Assembly: GCA_009780415.1 (NCBI GenBank)
Contig: WRAC01000024.1
Coordinates: forward strand, 1 to 38,909
Reading direction: 5' to 3'
DNA: 38,909 bases
Source of the DNA: Defluviitaleaceae bacterium
GTDB lineage: Bacteria; Bacillota; Clostridia; Lachnospirales; WRAX01
The stretch's first letter is position 1. Every line of letters begins with the position of its first letter. Below are positions 1 to 8,632 of the stretch, piece after piece. The notes beneath the pieces are model-generated. The model made no database searches and was not told the origin of the DNA. It saw nothing but the letters and a program-made list of their open reading frames with translations. A program made the position numbers and the translations under genes.

Positions 1-69
1 ATAATTTTTGCTGCCTATGTTATAATTCTTTTGCTGTAGGTGCATTCTCATAACTCTATTTTACAGCAA

Positions 70-103
70 AAACGAGCCTTTTTCAACTTAGGCTCGTTTT
101 TTT
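70..103 (-). terminator. bidirectional terminator hairpin behind glgD
   Basis: A 10-bp perfect stem (AAACGAGCCT at 70-79 with AGGCTCGTTT at 90-99) encloses a 10-nt loop. On the plus strand it runs into seven T; on the minus strand, the direction of glgD, it is followed by TTTTTGCTGT. It can therefore stop transcripts in both directions and probably ends the glgCD mRNA. A weaker 9-bp pairing (TTTTGCTGT at 30-38 with ACAGCAAAA at 63-71) lies just beyond. Nothing coding is visible in 1-140. Confidence 0.75.
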
Positions 104-105
104 GT

Positions 106-133
106 AGGGGCTGTTTTGCAACAGCCCCTTTTG
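106..133 (+). terminator. terminator-like hairpin between glgD and the 70-103 hairpin
   Basis: A perfect 10-bp stem (AGGGGCTGTT at 106-115, AACAGCCCCT at 120-129) with a TTGC loop is followed by TTTTGTTT on the plus strand. No plus-strand gene ends here inside the window, so it probably serves a gene to the left of the window. In the glgD direction the hairpin is present but has no U tract. Confidence 0.6.
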
Positions 134-140
134 TTTAAGA

Positions 141-1256
141 TTACACCAACGCGCCTTTTTTAATCGTCACGGGCGAATCCGGCGTGCCGCGAATCTGCTT
201 GCCGTCAAAGATGATGACCTCTTTGTCCAGTATGGCGTGCTCAACGACGCAGTTATTGCCTATAAAACAACCTTCCATAAGTATAGAGCTGTTGATGAAG
301 GAGTTTTCGCCGGTAAAAACCTTGCGGAAGATAACGCTGTTCACGGCTTTGCCGTTCAGGATGCTGCCGCTGCCGATAAGGCAGTTCTTTGTCTCCGTAC
401 GGTAGTTGAACTTGGCGGGGGGCTCGTCCTTCGGTTTGGTTTCAATGTGAGGAAGCTGATGCACAAGCGCGTCGCGCACGTCCTTTCGCAGGAAGTCCAT
501 GTTCGCGCTGTAGTAGGAGCCTATGCTGTTTATACCCATCCAGTAATCGTTGAACATAAAGGCGTTCATGCGCAGTTTTTTGCGGTAGCGGATCAGGATG
601 TCCGTTACGAACTCATAACGGGCTTCGGATATAACGTTTTCCAGAAGCTTGATAAGCAGCACCCTGGACATGACATATATGCCCAGCGAAATAATAGTGC
701 TGTCCGCTTCAAAGGGCTTCTCCTCAAAGTCCGTAACGCCGCCGTTTTCGTCCAGCTTCAGCACGCCGTAATCCCGCGGGTCCATATCCGTCCCGGCCGT
801 ATCCTTCGCCGTGATTGTTATATCCGCTCCGCTTTCCACATGGTAGTTTATAAGCTTGGTAAAATCCATTTTATAGACGCAGTTGCCGCTGGCGATTACC
901 ACAAGCGGCTCGTTGGAACGCTTCAGGAACGCGATATTCTGGTAAATCGAATCGGCAGTTCCGCGGAACCAAAAGCTGTTGTCGCTTTGCAAAAAAGGCG
1001 TGAACACATACAGCCCGCCGTGTTTACGTCCCAAATCCCACCATTTCGACGAGTTAAGATGGTCATGCAGGGAACGTGAATTATACTGCGTTATAACCGC
1101 TATCTTGGTTATCCCGGAGTTGGACATATTACTAAGCGGAAAGTCTATAACCCTGTAGCAGCTCCCCACGGGCAGCGCGGACGCGGCGCGCACCGAGGTC
1201 AGGTCGCCCAGCCTTTCGCTTACGCCGCCTGCCAGAATGATACCTATGGCTTTCAT
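141..1256 (-). CDS. glgD: glucose-1-phosphate adenylyltransferase, regulatory-type subunit GlgD
   Basis: GlgD-type partner of the ADP-glucose pyrophosphorylase that makes ADP-glucose for glycogen. The 371-residue protein keeps the nucleotidyltransferase fold: [13 protein letters not shown] near residue 8, the RVIDFPLSN motif near 35, and a C-terminal left-handed beta-helix with hexapeptide-like repeats. Where GlgC has GGDH (catalytic Asp), this protein has SGNC at 123-126, so the subunit has probably lost catalysis and serves a structural or regulatory role, as known for GlgD in Firmicutes. Its ATG overlaps the glgC stop as ATGA (1253-1256), which implies translational coupling. The hairpin at 70-103 ends the operon. 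Confidence 0.93.
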   Translation of the reverse strand: MKAIGIILAGGVSERLGDLTSVRAASALPVGSCYRVIDFPLSNMSNSGITKIAVITQYNSRSLHDHLNSSKWWDLGRKHGGLYVFTPFLQSDNSFWFRGTADSIYQNIAFLKRSNEPLVVIASGNCVYKMDFTKLINYHVESGADITITAKDTAGTDMDPRDYGVLKLDENGGVTDFEEKPFEADSTIISLGIYVMSRVLLIKLLENVISEARYEFVTDILIRYRKKLRMNAFMFNDYWMGINSIGSYYSANMDFLRKDVRDALVHQLPHIETKPKDEPPAKFNYRTETKNCLIGSGSILNGKAVNSVIFRKVFTGENSFINSSILMEGCFIGNNCVVEHAILDKEVIIFDGKQIRGTPDSPVTIKKGALV

Positions 1257-2542
1257 ATTCCCGCCTGCCTTTCCTTAATGATGGACTTGCCGCTTGGCAG
1301 TTCCAGACTGTCGTAGTCTGCCTCTATCGTAACGCCGTCAATCACGCAGTTCCTGCCGACGGACACGCCGTCAGGCAGTATCGAAAACTCACCCACCACG
1401 GTGATCCCCGTATTATAGATATCCGGTTTCAATTCGTTCACCGCGTCCTCGCCTACCGCGGCGCCCAACCGCACGTTTTTGCCGATGACGCAGCGTTCGT
1501 CCAGTATGCAGCGGTCTACCGTGGAATTCTCGCCCACCACGCAGTACTCCATAATAATGGAATCCGCTACGCGCGCGCCTTCCTTGATGATAACGCCATG
1601 CCCCAGGATGGAATTCACAACCGTGCCGTAAACTTCGCAGCCTTCGGATAGGAAGGACGCGCGCACATCGGAGTTTTCGCCCGTGTATTGCGGCGGCTGA
1701 TGTGTGGCTGAGGTGTAGATTCGCCAGAAATCCTCATACAGGTTAAAATCCGGCACGGTTTTTATCAGCTCCATGTTAGACTCCCAATAACTGTCTATGG
1801 TGCCGACGTCTTTCCAGTAATCGTTGAATTTATAAGCGTAAAGTGTCCTGCCCTCGTTTATTAAGAACGGGATGATATGCTTGCCGAAGTCGGAGTCCTC
1901 AAACATCCTGTCGCATTTGGTCAGCGCCTCGCGCAGGCGCTTCCACGTAAAGATATAAATCCCCATCGAAGCCAGATTGCTTACGGGGTTTTTTGGCTTT
2001 TCGGCAAACTCGTATACTTTACCGTCATCGTGGGTATTCATAATACCATAGCGGCCGGCTTCCTCCAATGGCACTTCCAGCACGGCGATGGTGGCGTCCG
2101 CGTTGTTTTTCTTGTGGAAATCAAGCATCAGGGAATAGTCCATCTTATAGATATGGTCACCGCCCAGAACCAGTACATGCTCGGGGTTATATTCCTCAAT
2201 ATAGGACATGTTCTGGTATACGGCGTTCGCCGAGCCGGAATACCAGTCCCCGGTGTTGTCGTTTTTCTGATGGGGCTGCAAAATCGTAACGCCGCCGTTG
2301 TTACGGTCCAAATCCCATGGCACGCCGTTTGATATGTGGCGGTTCAACAAAAGCGGCTGGTACTGCGTAAGGACCCCAACGGTGTCTATGCCGGAATTGA
2401 TGCAGTTTGAAAGCGGGAAGTCTATCATCCTGAACTTGCCGCCATAGCTGACGGCGGGCTTGGCCTTGGTATTGGTAAGTATCCCAAGGCGGCTGCCTTG
2501 CCCCCCCGCCAGGAGCATCGCAATCATTTCCTTGCCGCGCAT
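1253..2542 (-). CDS. glgC: glucose-1-phosphate adenylyltransferase, catalytic subunit GlgC
   Basis: Catalytic ADP-glucose pyrophosphorylase: glucose-1-phosphate plus ATP gives ADP-glucose and pyrophosphate, the committed step of glycogen synthesis. The start at 2542 is preferred because AGGAGG lies eight bases upstream; the longer reading to 2602 would put this ribosome site inside the gene. In the 429-residue product, [10 protein letters not shown] (11-20) is the nucleotide loop, RMIDFPLSN (38-46) the following motif, and [10 protein letters not shown] (127-136) holds the catalytic Asp129 that GlgD lacks. A hexapeptide beta-helix forms the C-terminus. First gene of a two-gene operon with glgD. 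Confidence 0.95.
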   Translation of the reverse strand: MRGKEMIAMLLAGGQGSRLGILTNTKAKPAVSYGGKFRMIDFPLSNCINSGIDTVGVLTQYQPLLLNRHISNGVPWDLDRNNGGVTILQPHQKNDNTGDWYSGSANAVYQNMSYIEEYNPEHVLVLGGDHIYKMDYSLMLDFHKKNNADATIAVLEVPLEEAGRYGIMNTHDDGKVYEFAEKPKNPVSNLASMGIYIFTWKRLREALTKCDRMFEDSDFGKHIIPFLINEGRTLYAYKFNDYWKDVGTIDSYWESNMELIKTVPDFNLYEDFWRIYTSATHQPPQYTGENSDVRASFLSEGCEVYGTVVNSILGHGVIIKEGARVADSIIMEYCVVGENSTVDRCILDERCVIGKNVRLGAAVGEDAVNELKPDIYNTGITVVGEFSILPDGVSVGRNCVIDGVTIEADYDSLELPSGKSIIKERQAGI

Positions 2543-2570
2543 GTGAATTCCTCCTTTTGGTATCACTATT

Positions 2571-2599
2571 AATTTATCCAATTTTAATACAAATGTCAA
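2571..2599 (-). promoter_or_regulatory. sigma-A-type promoter of glgCD
   Basis: Reading the minus strand: a perfect -35 TTGACA (2594-2599), a 17-nt spacer and a -10 TAAATT (2571-2576, four of six). The transcript would start near 2564, about 20 nt before the glgC start codon, and would contain the AGGAGG ribosome site. Confidence 0.6.
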
Positions 2600-2628
2600 C
2601 ACTAACCTAAAATTAGCCGATAATATGG

Positions 2629-2658
2629 TTGACTTTGCCTATCGTTTCAATATACAAT
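2629..2658 (+). promoter_or_regulatory. possible promoter of fliS
   Basis: TTGACT at 2629-2634 with TATACA 16 nt or TACAAT 18 nt downstream, about 40 nt before fliS. It faces away from the glgC promoter. Neither spacing is ideal, so the assignment is tentative; I see no sigma-D motility promoter here. Confidence 0.4.
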
Positions 2659-2696
2659 GAGGTAATGAGAAATATGTTTGAAAGAAGGCTTGCAAC

Positions 2697-3116
2697 ATGT
2701 CAGTAAACAAAAGTTCACCCTTGATGAAGAATTCGCTTGAGCTGCTGCGTGACAACGTCATGTCGGCATCCAAGGAGGACCTTGTGCTCATGCTTTTTGA
2801 CGGCTGTCTGAAGTTCATTAACCAATCAATACTCGCCATCGAAAATAAGGATTATTCAAAGGCAAACACACTCTGCATTAAGGCGCAGAACATTATACTC
2901 GAATTCCGCGCCACACTGGATATAAGAATTGGTTTGGCGGAACAGATGGACAGCATGTATGTTTATATCTATGAAATTCTGCTTGACGGCAACATGACGA
3001 AGGATACCGCGCTGCTGTCCGAAGCGCGAGATTTGGTGCGTTCCTTCCGCGATACATGGAAAGAAGCGATTGTCATAGCGCGTAAGGAAAACGCGGTTAA
3101 GAATAAACCGAAATAA
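2697..3116 (+). CDS. fliS: flagellar export chaperone FliS
   Basis: Small helical cytoplasmic chaperone that in known cases binds the C-terminus of flagellin and keeps it unpolymerised until export. The 139-residue length and the helical pattern fit the family, including the conserved LVLMLFDGCLKFI segment (about residues 28-40), the AxxIILEFRATLDI region and the final helix before a basic tail. The start has AGAAGG eight bases upstream. The stop codon overlaps the ispD start as TAATG (3114-3118), an odd pairing of a flagellar and an isoprenoid gene in one operon. No flagellin, fliD or fliT is present in the window. Confidence 0.88.
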   Translation: MSVNKSSPLMKNSLELLRDNVMSASKEDLVLMLFDGCLKFINQSILAIENKDYSKANTLCIKAQNIILEFRATLDIRIGLAEQMDSMYVYIYEILLDGNMTKDTALLSEARDLVRSFRDTWKEAIVIARKENAVKNKPK

Positions 3117-3823
3117 TGTTCAAAGATAAAATGGTGCTGGCGGTGGTGGCGGCCGGCGGCAGCGGCGCGCGCTTTAACGCCGGGCTGCCCAAGCAGTTCC
3201 TGCCGCTTCTGGATAAGACCGTAATAGCTTGGTCAGCCGGGCTGATCCAGCGCAGCCCATATACGGATTATGCTGTAATGTCCGTGCGCAGGGAATATAT
3301 TCCGCTGTGGAATGAAATAGCCGGACGGCATTCCTTAAGCAAATTCACGGAAACCGTTCCCGGCGGCAGTGACCGCCAGTCCTCCGTTTACGCCGGAGTA
3401 AGGCGGGCCGCGGAAATAGCGGACGGCAAGGCTTCGATAATCATAATCCATGACGCCGCAAGGCCGCTGGCGACACAGGAATCTCTAGACAAAGCCATTG
3501 AAGCGGCGGAAAAATACGGCGGAGCGGTGGTATCCGTCCCGGCCCGTGATACGATAAAAATGGCAAAAGGCCTGTTCATATCCGAAACGCCGGAGAGAAC
3601 AGCGCTTTACATAGCTCAGACACCGCAGGTTTTCCGCCTTGAGCTGCTGTTGAAGGCGCATGAAGCCGCGCTGAAAGACGGATTTACCGGATCCGACGAC
3701 GCGTCCCTGGTTGAGCGTATCGGCGGCGATGTGTGCCTTACTCCCGGTACGTACGGTAATATAAAGATTACGCATCCCGAGGATCTGGCTTTGGCGGAAA
3801 CCCTCGCCCGATTTGCGCAATAA
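3116..3823 (+). CDS. ispD: 2-C-methyl-D-erythritol 4-phosphate cytidylyltransferase IspD
   Basis: Third enzyme of the MEP isoprenoid pathway: MEP plus CTP gives CDP-methylerythritol. The 235-residue length is typical. Visible signatures are AAGGSGARF with the following LPKQFLPL (residues 11-31, CTP loop and conserved Lys), IIHDAARP (about 104-111), VPARDTIK and TPQVFR, all in the family order. The ATG overlaps the fliS TAA, so translation probably depends on reinitiation. A membrane chemotaxis receptor follows after 34 nt. The other MEP genes, including ispF which often sits beside ispD, are not in the window. Confidence 0.95.
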   Translation: MFKDKMVLAVVAAGGSGARFNAGLPKQFLPLLDKTVIAWSAGLIQRSPYTDYAVMSVRREYIPLWNEIAGRHSLSKFTETVPGGSDRQSSVYAGVRRAAEIADGKASIIIIHDAARPLATQESLDKAIEAAEKYGGAVVSVPARDTIKMAKGLFISETPERTALYIAQTPQVFRLELLLKAHEAALKDGFTGSDDASLVERIGGDVCLTPGTYGNIKITHPEDLALAETLARFAQ

Positions 3824-3857
3824 TGCATATATTAATTATTATAGGGGGTTATATTAA

Positions 3858-5819
3858 ATGGATAGAGAACCCAAGCGCCAGTGGGGCGGGCTAAGGCTTT
3901 CGTGGATGATTGTTTTAAACGCGGCCGCCGCTGTTATAATCGCCGCCGCTTACTTTTTGGATTGGTGGGCGCCGGTCATCATTCTTTGCGGCTCGTTCGT
4001 GATTATTTTCAATTTGGTCACCTGGCTCATTGTTTCGCGAAACGTTTCCGGGCCGGTAATAAAGCTGTTGAAAGGGATATTGGGCGAAACCGCCGAGCTG
4101 CCCGCCAATGACAGCGGCCTGATCGGTGAAGCGGCAAAAATATTTTACGAATTAAAACGCGATAACGAAGCGGTAAACGCGGATTTAAATAAAGCAAACG
4201 GTAATTTAAGCGCTTTGTCGGAGCGCCGCAAGGAGATGTCAAGGCTGCTGTCCGCTTGGGCGGCGGGTGATTATGAATCCCAGCCGGAATACGGGGTTCT
4301 TGGCGAGGAGCTTTTTGAACAGGTAAACCGTTTGCAAACGGTACTGGGCAATAATCTTAAAGAATTTTCAAGGCTCACCGGCGAACTTGCCGGAATAAAA
4401 TCCCAATCAGCCGGCGATGCCGCAAAAATCAACGCGCTAACCAACGATATAGCAAAACTCACCGGCCTGACCGGAGATACGTTTGACGCCATCGCTTCCG
4501 GTGATTTCAACCAACGTTACGGGCATGAATACCCCGACCTGGCCGTTAAAGCCGCCTCCGCCTGCACCCGCGCGAAAGAGCTTTCAGACAGCGCCGCCAA
4601 TATCAGAGGCGCGTTTACCAACCATGCGCGCCGTATAAGCGACATAAGCGCGCAACTGGCCTCCATTGCCAATAACGGCAGCTCAGCCGCCGAAGGCATC
4701 GGCGACAAGTCCCATAAAATCACGGAACAGATTTCAAAGAGCGCCGGCTTTGCGTCAAAAGCCGCAAGCATCGCGCAATCCACCAAGGATCAATTCCAGG
4801 AAGGTTACAACTTAGTCAGTGAAATGAACAATACCATGCGCGAAATTGATTCAATGTCCGGTAATATAATGAATATAATTAAATCCATAGACGATATCAG
4901 CTTCCAGACGCAGCTTCTCTCGCTGAACGCTTCCATCGAGGCCGCGCGCGCGGGGCAGTTTGGGAAAAGTTTTGCCGTTGTGGCTTCAAAGGTTGGCGAG
5001 CTGGCGGGCAAGAGTAAGGAATCCGCCGATGAAACGGGCACTTTGCTTGAAAACATGATAAACAAGTTTCATGAAGGCGTCACAATGTCTGAAAAAACGG
5101 CTAAAATCATGACCCAGTTCCTAGACGGACTGAATCAGGTCATTGATACCGTTGAGGAAACAAAGGAAGGCATCGCGATGCAGTCACAGACGGCGGAAGA
5201 AATGCTTAACGCGGCAAGGGCAATATCCGGCGATTCCGGCGGCAAATATATGGTTGAAGACCTGATGACCGCGGCGGCTGACCTTGAGGACAGCCTAAGA
5301 ACCGGGGCTTCGGTAAGCCGCGGATACAGCTCCCCCGCTCCAGCCATGGCCGCGCCGCCTAAACCGGCGTATCAGCCCGCACCCAGCTCCGCTCCAAAAC
5401 CGCAGGCTGTCCCGAAACCTATGACACCAGCGCCGGCTCCGGTTAAACCCGCTCCGGCGGCAGTTCCTCCTAAACCGGTGACTCCCCCGCCAAAGCCCTT
5501 TACCGCCGCGCCAAAACCCACGGCACCTTCGGTAATTCAAAAACCCGCTATTACAACGCCAAAACCCGCAGCTCCAGCCTTTGCGCCAAAACCAACGGCT
5601 CCGGCAGCCCAAGCGGCGCCTAAACCGCTTACACCGCCGCCCGCACCGGTAAAAGCGCCCGCGTTCGGCTTAAAAACGGCTGTACCGTCTGCTCCCGCGG
5701 CTGACGCGGCTCCGGCAAAACGTCCGCCGCCCTCCTCTAAAATGGTGGTAAGCTCTATAAAGCCGACGGGTTTTGACGGCAGCTCCGAATATAACAGGAA
5801 GGACTTCGGCAAGTATTAA
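3858..5819 (+). CDS. methyl-accepting chemotaxis-type receptor without outer sensor domain, Pro/Ala-rich tail
   Basis: Chemotaxis signalling protein. Two membrane helices (about residues 15-33 and 38-58) are joined by only four or five residues, so there is no extracellular ligand domain; sensing must be cytoplasmic or through a partner. A helical cytoplasmic part leads to the signalling tip near residue 350, recognisable by LLSLNASIEAARAGQFGKSF, a divergent version of the usual tip with EAARAG retained. After the second helix arm (about 480) comes roughly 150 residues rich in Pro, Ala and Lys with repeated KP units, probably disordered, and a different final segment ending KDFGKY. An AGGGGG ribosome site precedes the start. 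The small gene that follows begins 12 nt after the stop. Confidence 0.85.
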   Translation: MDREPKRQWGGLRLSWMIVLNAAAAVIIAAAYFLDWWAPVIILCGSFVIIFNLVTWLIVSRNVSGPVIKLLKGILGETAELPANDSGLIGEAAKIFYELKRDNEAVNADLNKANGNLSALSERRKEMSRLLSAWAAGDYESQPEYGVLGEELFEQVNRLQTVLGNNLKEFSRLTGELAGIKSQSAGDAAKINALTNDIAKLTGLTGDTFDAIASGDFNQRYGHEYPDLAVKAASACTRAKELSDSAANIRGAFTNHARRISDISAQLASIANNGSSAAEGIGDKSHKITEQISKSAGFASKAASIAQSTKDQFQEGYNLVSEMNNTMREIDSMSGNIMNIIKSIDDISFQTQLLSLNASIEAARAGQFGKSFAVVASKVGELAGKSKESADETGTLLENMINKFHEGVTMSEKTAKIMTQFLDGLNQVIDTVEETKEGIAMQSQTAEEMLNAARAISGDSGGKYMVEDLMTAAADLEDSLRTGASVSRGYSSPAPAMAAPPKPAYQPAPSSAPKPQAVPKPMTPAPAPVKPAPAAVPPKPVTPPPKPFTAAPKPTAPSVIQKPAITTPKPAAPAFAPKPTAPAAQAAPKPLTPPPAPVKAPAFGLKTAVPSAPAADAAPAKRPPPSSKMVVSSIKPTGFDGSSEYNRKDFGKY

Positions 5820-5831
5820 GGAGTGTTTTCT

Positions 5832-6410
5832 ATGAACGTTGGCAATGTAAGCAATGATTACGCAAATCCATACCAAGCGGGTATAAATCCGCTTACTCCT
5901 TCGTCAAACACGATACCTGAGAATTTAAGGCCCGATAGCGTCAATCCCGAAATCACGCGTCCGCGCGGGTTTGTAAGCCCTTCGGCCACGGAAGGCGACC
6001 TGCGCAAGGAAGGCTACAGCACTTCAGAAATTAAGGATTTAAAGCGCGCCGGGAAGATTCAGTGCGAAGCCTGCTCCAACCGGACATATCAGGATAAATC
6101 CAATGATTCCGGAGTAAGCTTCCAGGCCCCGACAAAGCTCTCCCCCGCGCAGGCGGCGATTGCGGTTCCGGCCCATGAGGGCGAACATGTCACCCGCAAC
6201 GCGGCAAAGGCTGAAAGCGAAGACCGCACCGCAGAAAGCGCGGTACGCATTTTTACGTCCGTATGCTCCGAATGCGGCATCAGCTACGTATCCGGCGGCG
6301 AAACGCGCACCGTTACAAGAAAAAAAGCCGAAACGCAAGACTTTGCGGATAAATTTGAGGATGATAAGATTACGCGCGGGGTCGGAAAGAATGTTGATGA
6401 AACTGCGTAA
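5832..6410 (+). CDS. small protein with HExxH and paired CxxC motifs (putative metalloprotease-like)
   Basis: 192 residues, function not known to me. The start at 5832 is chosen because AAGGAG (5818-5823) overlaps the receptor stop at good spacing; an in-frame GTG at 5823 lies on that site. There is no signal peptide. Motifs are CEAC (78-81), HEGEH (115-119, matching HExxH of zinc peptidases) and CSEC (145-148). This resembles small SprA-like putative metalloproteins, but the match is by memory of pattern only. The N-terminus is Pro/Asn-rich and the C-terminus is charged. Co-transcription with the chemotaxis receptor suggests a surface, motility or regulatory link, which is inference. A MITE-like element begins one base after its stop. 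Confidence 0.6.
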   Translation: MNVGNVSNDYANPYQAGINPLTPSSNTIPENLRPDSVNPEITRPRGFVSPSATEGDLRKEGYSTSEIKDLKRAGKIQCEACSNRTYQDKSNDSGVSFQAPTKLSPAQAAIAVPAHEGEHVTRNAAKAESEDRTAESAVRIFTSVCSECGISYVSGGETRTVTRKKAETQDFADKFEDDKITRGVGKNVDETA

Positions 6411-6572
6411 TACCATCTTGCAATCTTAGTGATAGTTAGTGAGTAATGTCGTACGCTGTAGCGAAGCGCGGTACGACTTGCCCATGGCGCGGTCTTTGCG
6501 CCGTCAGTAATCCATGGCGCGGTTTTTGCGCCGTCAGTAAAAGCTTACTGTCACTTAGATTGCAACATGGTA
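6411..6572. mobile_element. MITE-like element with about 28-bp terminal inverted repeats
   Basis: The left end (6411-6438, TACCATCTTGCAATCTTAG...) and the right end (6545-6572) are near-perfect inverted copies: the reverse complement of the right end reads TACCATGTTGCAATCTAAG and continues GTGACAGTAA against GTGATAGTTA. The ends can be read as TA-CCAT...ATGG-TA, compatible with insertion at a TA dinucleotide. Inside lie a 7-bp palindromic hairpin (GTCGTAC 6448-6454, GTACGAC 6471-6477) and two tandem 30-bp units. At 162 bp with no coding capacity it looks non-autonomous. No second copy is in the window, so mobility is inferred from structure alone. Confidence 0.6.
6482..6541. repeat. two tandem 30-bp repeats inside the MITE-like element
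   Basis: Units at 6482-6511 and 6512-6541 both begin CCATGGCGCGGT and end TTTGCGCCGTCAGTAA, differing by one C/T within the unit and at the last base. They are directly adjacent with no spacer and lie between the internal hairpin and the right inverted repeat of the element. Confidence 0.85.
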
Positions 6573-6600
6573 TAAGGGGGCACCTTCGGGCGTCCCTTCT
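6573..6600 (+). promoter_or_regulatory. hairpin in the hutU leader
   Basis: Between the MITE-like element and hutU the sequence AAGGGGGCACC - TTCG - GGCGTCCCTT can fold into a stem with a UUCG-type tetraloop, one mismatch and one bulge. No T run follows, so it is not a standard terminator. It ends six bases before the GGAGGG ribosome site of hutU and may affect mRNA stability or translation. Confidence 0.35.
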
Positions 6601-6616
6601 AAAATTGGAGGGATTT

Positions 6617-8632
6617 ATGAATACTGATATAAAAACCGCTATGAGCTGTTATCTTAACGAAGCGCCGCCGCCTTATCCCGAGTTTGCTCCGGGCATCAGG
6701 CGCGCGCCAAGCCGGGGGTTCCGCCTCACAAAGGCGCAGACGGAGATTGCGCTCAAAAACGCCCTGAGGTACGTCCCGAACGAATACCACAAGGAACTTG
6801 CCCCGGAATTTTTGGATGAATTGCTTAAATACGGCAGGATTTACGCTTACCGCTTCCGCCCTCCCGGCCGGCTCTTCGGCAAGCCCATCGACGAGTACAA
6901 AGGTCAATGCGTGGAAGGCCGCGCTTTTCAGGTTATGATTGACAATAACCTTGATTTCGAGACCGCGCTTTACCCTTATGAGCTGGTAACATACGGCGAA
7001 ACGGGTGCCGTATGCCAGAACTGGCTACAGTACAGGCTTATTATGAAATATTTGGAACGGCTGACGCGCAGCGAAACCCTTGTGATCGAGTCGGGGCATC
7101 CCTTAGGACTGTTCCCCTCGCCGGAATCCGCGCCCCGCGTCATAATCACAAACGCCCTGATGGTCGGTATGTTCGATACGCAGGAGCATTGGGAGATTGC
7201 CCAGCAGATGGGCGTCGCCAATTACGGGCAGATGACCGCCGGCGGCTGGATGTACATAGGGCCGCAGGGGATCGTCCACGGCACGTATAACGCGCTGCTG
7301 AACGCCGGGCGGCAGAGGCTGGATATCGGCGCGGCAAGCGATTTGCGGGGCAAGCTCTTTGTGACATCCGGGCTTGGCGGCATGAGCGGCGCGCAGGGTA
7401 AGGCGATGGAGATCGCGGGCGGCGCGGCGGTTATTGCCGAGGTGGATTTGTCCCGTATAACTACAAGGCTTGACCAGGGCTGGGTTCAGGAGTTTACCGA
7501 TTCGGCGGAAACGGCGTTTAAAAAAGCGCGTGAGGCGCAGGATTTTGGCAAACCCTATTCCGTGGCGTATCATGGGAATATTGTGGATTTACTACAGTAC
7601 GCGGTTGATCAAAACCTTCGCATAGAACTGCTTTCAGACCAGACATCCTGTCACGCGGTCTATGACGGCGGTTACTGCCCGCAGGGGATAACCTTCGAGC
7701 GGCGCACGGAACTGTTGGATAGTGACAGGGCTTTATTCCGCGAACTTGTGGATAAAAGCCTTCATATACATTTTAAGCTGGTTCGGACGCTTGTAGACAG
7801 GGGTTCTTATTTCTTTGATTACGGGAACTCTTTTTTAAAGGCAATTTATGACGCAGGTGTAAAGGAAGTTTCCAAAAACGGCACGGACGAGAAGGACGGG
7901 TTTATTTTCCCGTCATACGTTGAGGACATTATGGGGCCGGAGCTGTTTGATTACGGCTACGGGCCGTTCCGCTGGGTTTGCCTGTCCGGTAAGGATGAAG
8001 ACCTCGCCAAAACGGACGCGGCGGCCTTGTCGCTGATTGATCCCGACCGGCGCGGGCAGGACCGCGACAACTATATGTGGATTCGCGACGCGGGCAAGAA
8101 CAAAATGGTCGTAGGCACAAAGGCCCGTATACTGTATCAGGACGGCGAGGGGCGGCGCGATATCGCGTTAAAATTCAACGAAATGGTGCGCAATAACGAG
8201 GTTGGCCCCATCATGCTGGGACGCGACCACCATGACGTAAGCGGCACGGACTCCCCTTTCCGCGAGACGGCTAATATCAAAGACGGCAGCAACGTTATGG
8301 CGGATATGGCGGCCCAGTGCTTTGCCGGAAACGCCGCGCGGGGCATGAGTCTTGCCGCTCTGCATAACGGGGGCGGCGTGGGCATCGGCAAAGCGATAAA
8401 CGGCGGCTTCGGCCTTGTGCTGGACGGGAGCGCGCGCGTGGACGGGATCATAAAATCCGCCATGATGTGGGATGTTTACGGCGGCGTCGCCCGGCGAGGC
8501 TGGGCCAGGAACCCCAACTCCATCACGACCGGCGCGAAGTACAACCAAAGCGCCGCCGGCGGGCATATTACGCTGCCGTTTGTACCGGAGGACGGGCTGG
8601 TTGAGGAACTAGTACGGGGTGCCGGTTTATGA
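6617..8632 (+). CDS. hutU: urocanate hydratase (urocanase)
   Basis: Second step of histidine degradation: urocanate plus water gives imidazolonepropionate, using tightly bound NAD+. The start at 6617 follows GGAGGG by four bases; the longer reading from 6446 would run through the MITE-like element. The 671-residue length fits the longer urocanase branch rather than the roughly 555-residue Bacillus/Pseudomonas form. Recognisable segments are TSGLGGMSGAQGKA (about 256-269, nucleotide-binding loop), YCPQG, and SLAALHNGGGVGIGKA near the C-terminus. First gene of a six-gene operon; its TGA overlaps the next ATG (8629-8632). Confidence 0.95.
   Translation: MNTDIKTAMSCYLNEAPPPYPEFAPGIRRAPSRGFRLTKAQTEIALKNALRYVPNEYHKELAPEFLDELLKYGRIYAYRFRPPGRLFGKPIDEYKGQCVEGRAFQVMIDNNLDFETALYPYELVTYGETGAVCQNWLQYRLIMKYLERLTRSETLVIESGHPLGLFPSPESAPRVIITNALMVGMFDTQEHWEIAQQMGVANYGQMTAGGWMYIGPQGIVHGTYNALLNAGRQRLDIGAASDLRGKLFVTSGLGGMSGAQGKAMEIAGGAAVIAEVDLSRITTRLDQGWVQEFTDSAETAFKKAREAQDFGKPYSVAYHGNIVDLLQYAVDQNLRIELLSDQTSCHAVYDGGYCPQGITFERRTELLDSDRALFRELVDKSLHIHFKLVRTLVDRGSYFFDYGNSFLKAIYDAGVKEVSKNGTDEKDGFIFPSYVEDIMGPELFDYGYGPFRWVCLSGKDEDLAKTDAAALSLIDPDRRGQDRDNYMWIRDAGKNKMVVGTKARILYQDGEGRRDIALKFNEMVRNNEVGPIMLGRDHHDVSGTDSPFRETANIKDGSNVMADMAAQCFAGNAARGMSLAALHNGGGVGIGKAINGGFGLVLDGSARVDGIIKSAMMWDVYGGVARRGWARNPNSITTGAKYNQSAAGGHITLPFVPEDGLVEELVRGAGL

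Noticed and set aside
237-1079. Long plus-strand open frame of 280 codons opposite glgD
   Set aside because: It is antisense to a fully conserved GlgD protein, has no ribosome site and no recognisable domain.
3823-3897. 24-codon frame starting at TAATG after ispD
   Set aside because: It runs into the receptor gene in another frame, has no ribosome site and no similarity; the receptor has its own AGGGGG site.
5340-5760. DNA repeat array in the receptor gene
   Set aside because: The periodicity is at protein level (KP/PA-rich disordered tail); codons vary, so it is coding low complexity and not a DNA repeat element.
6482-6541. CRISPR array
   Set aside because: Only two units, directly adjacent without spacers, and no cas genes; better explained as tandem repeats in a MITE-like element.
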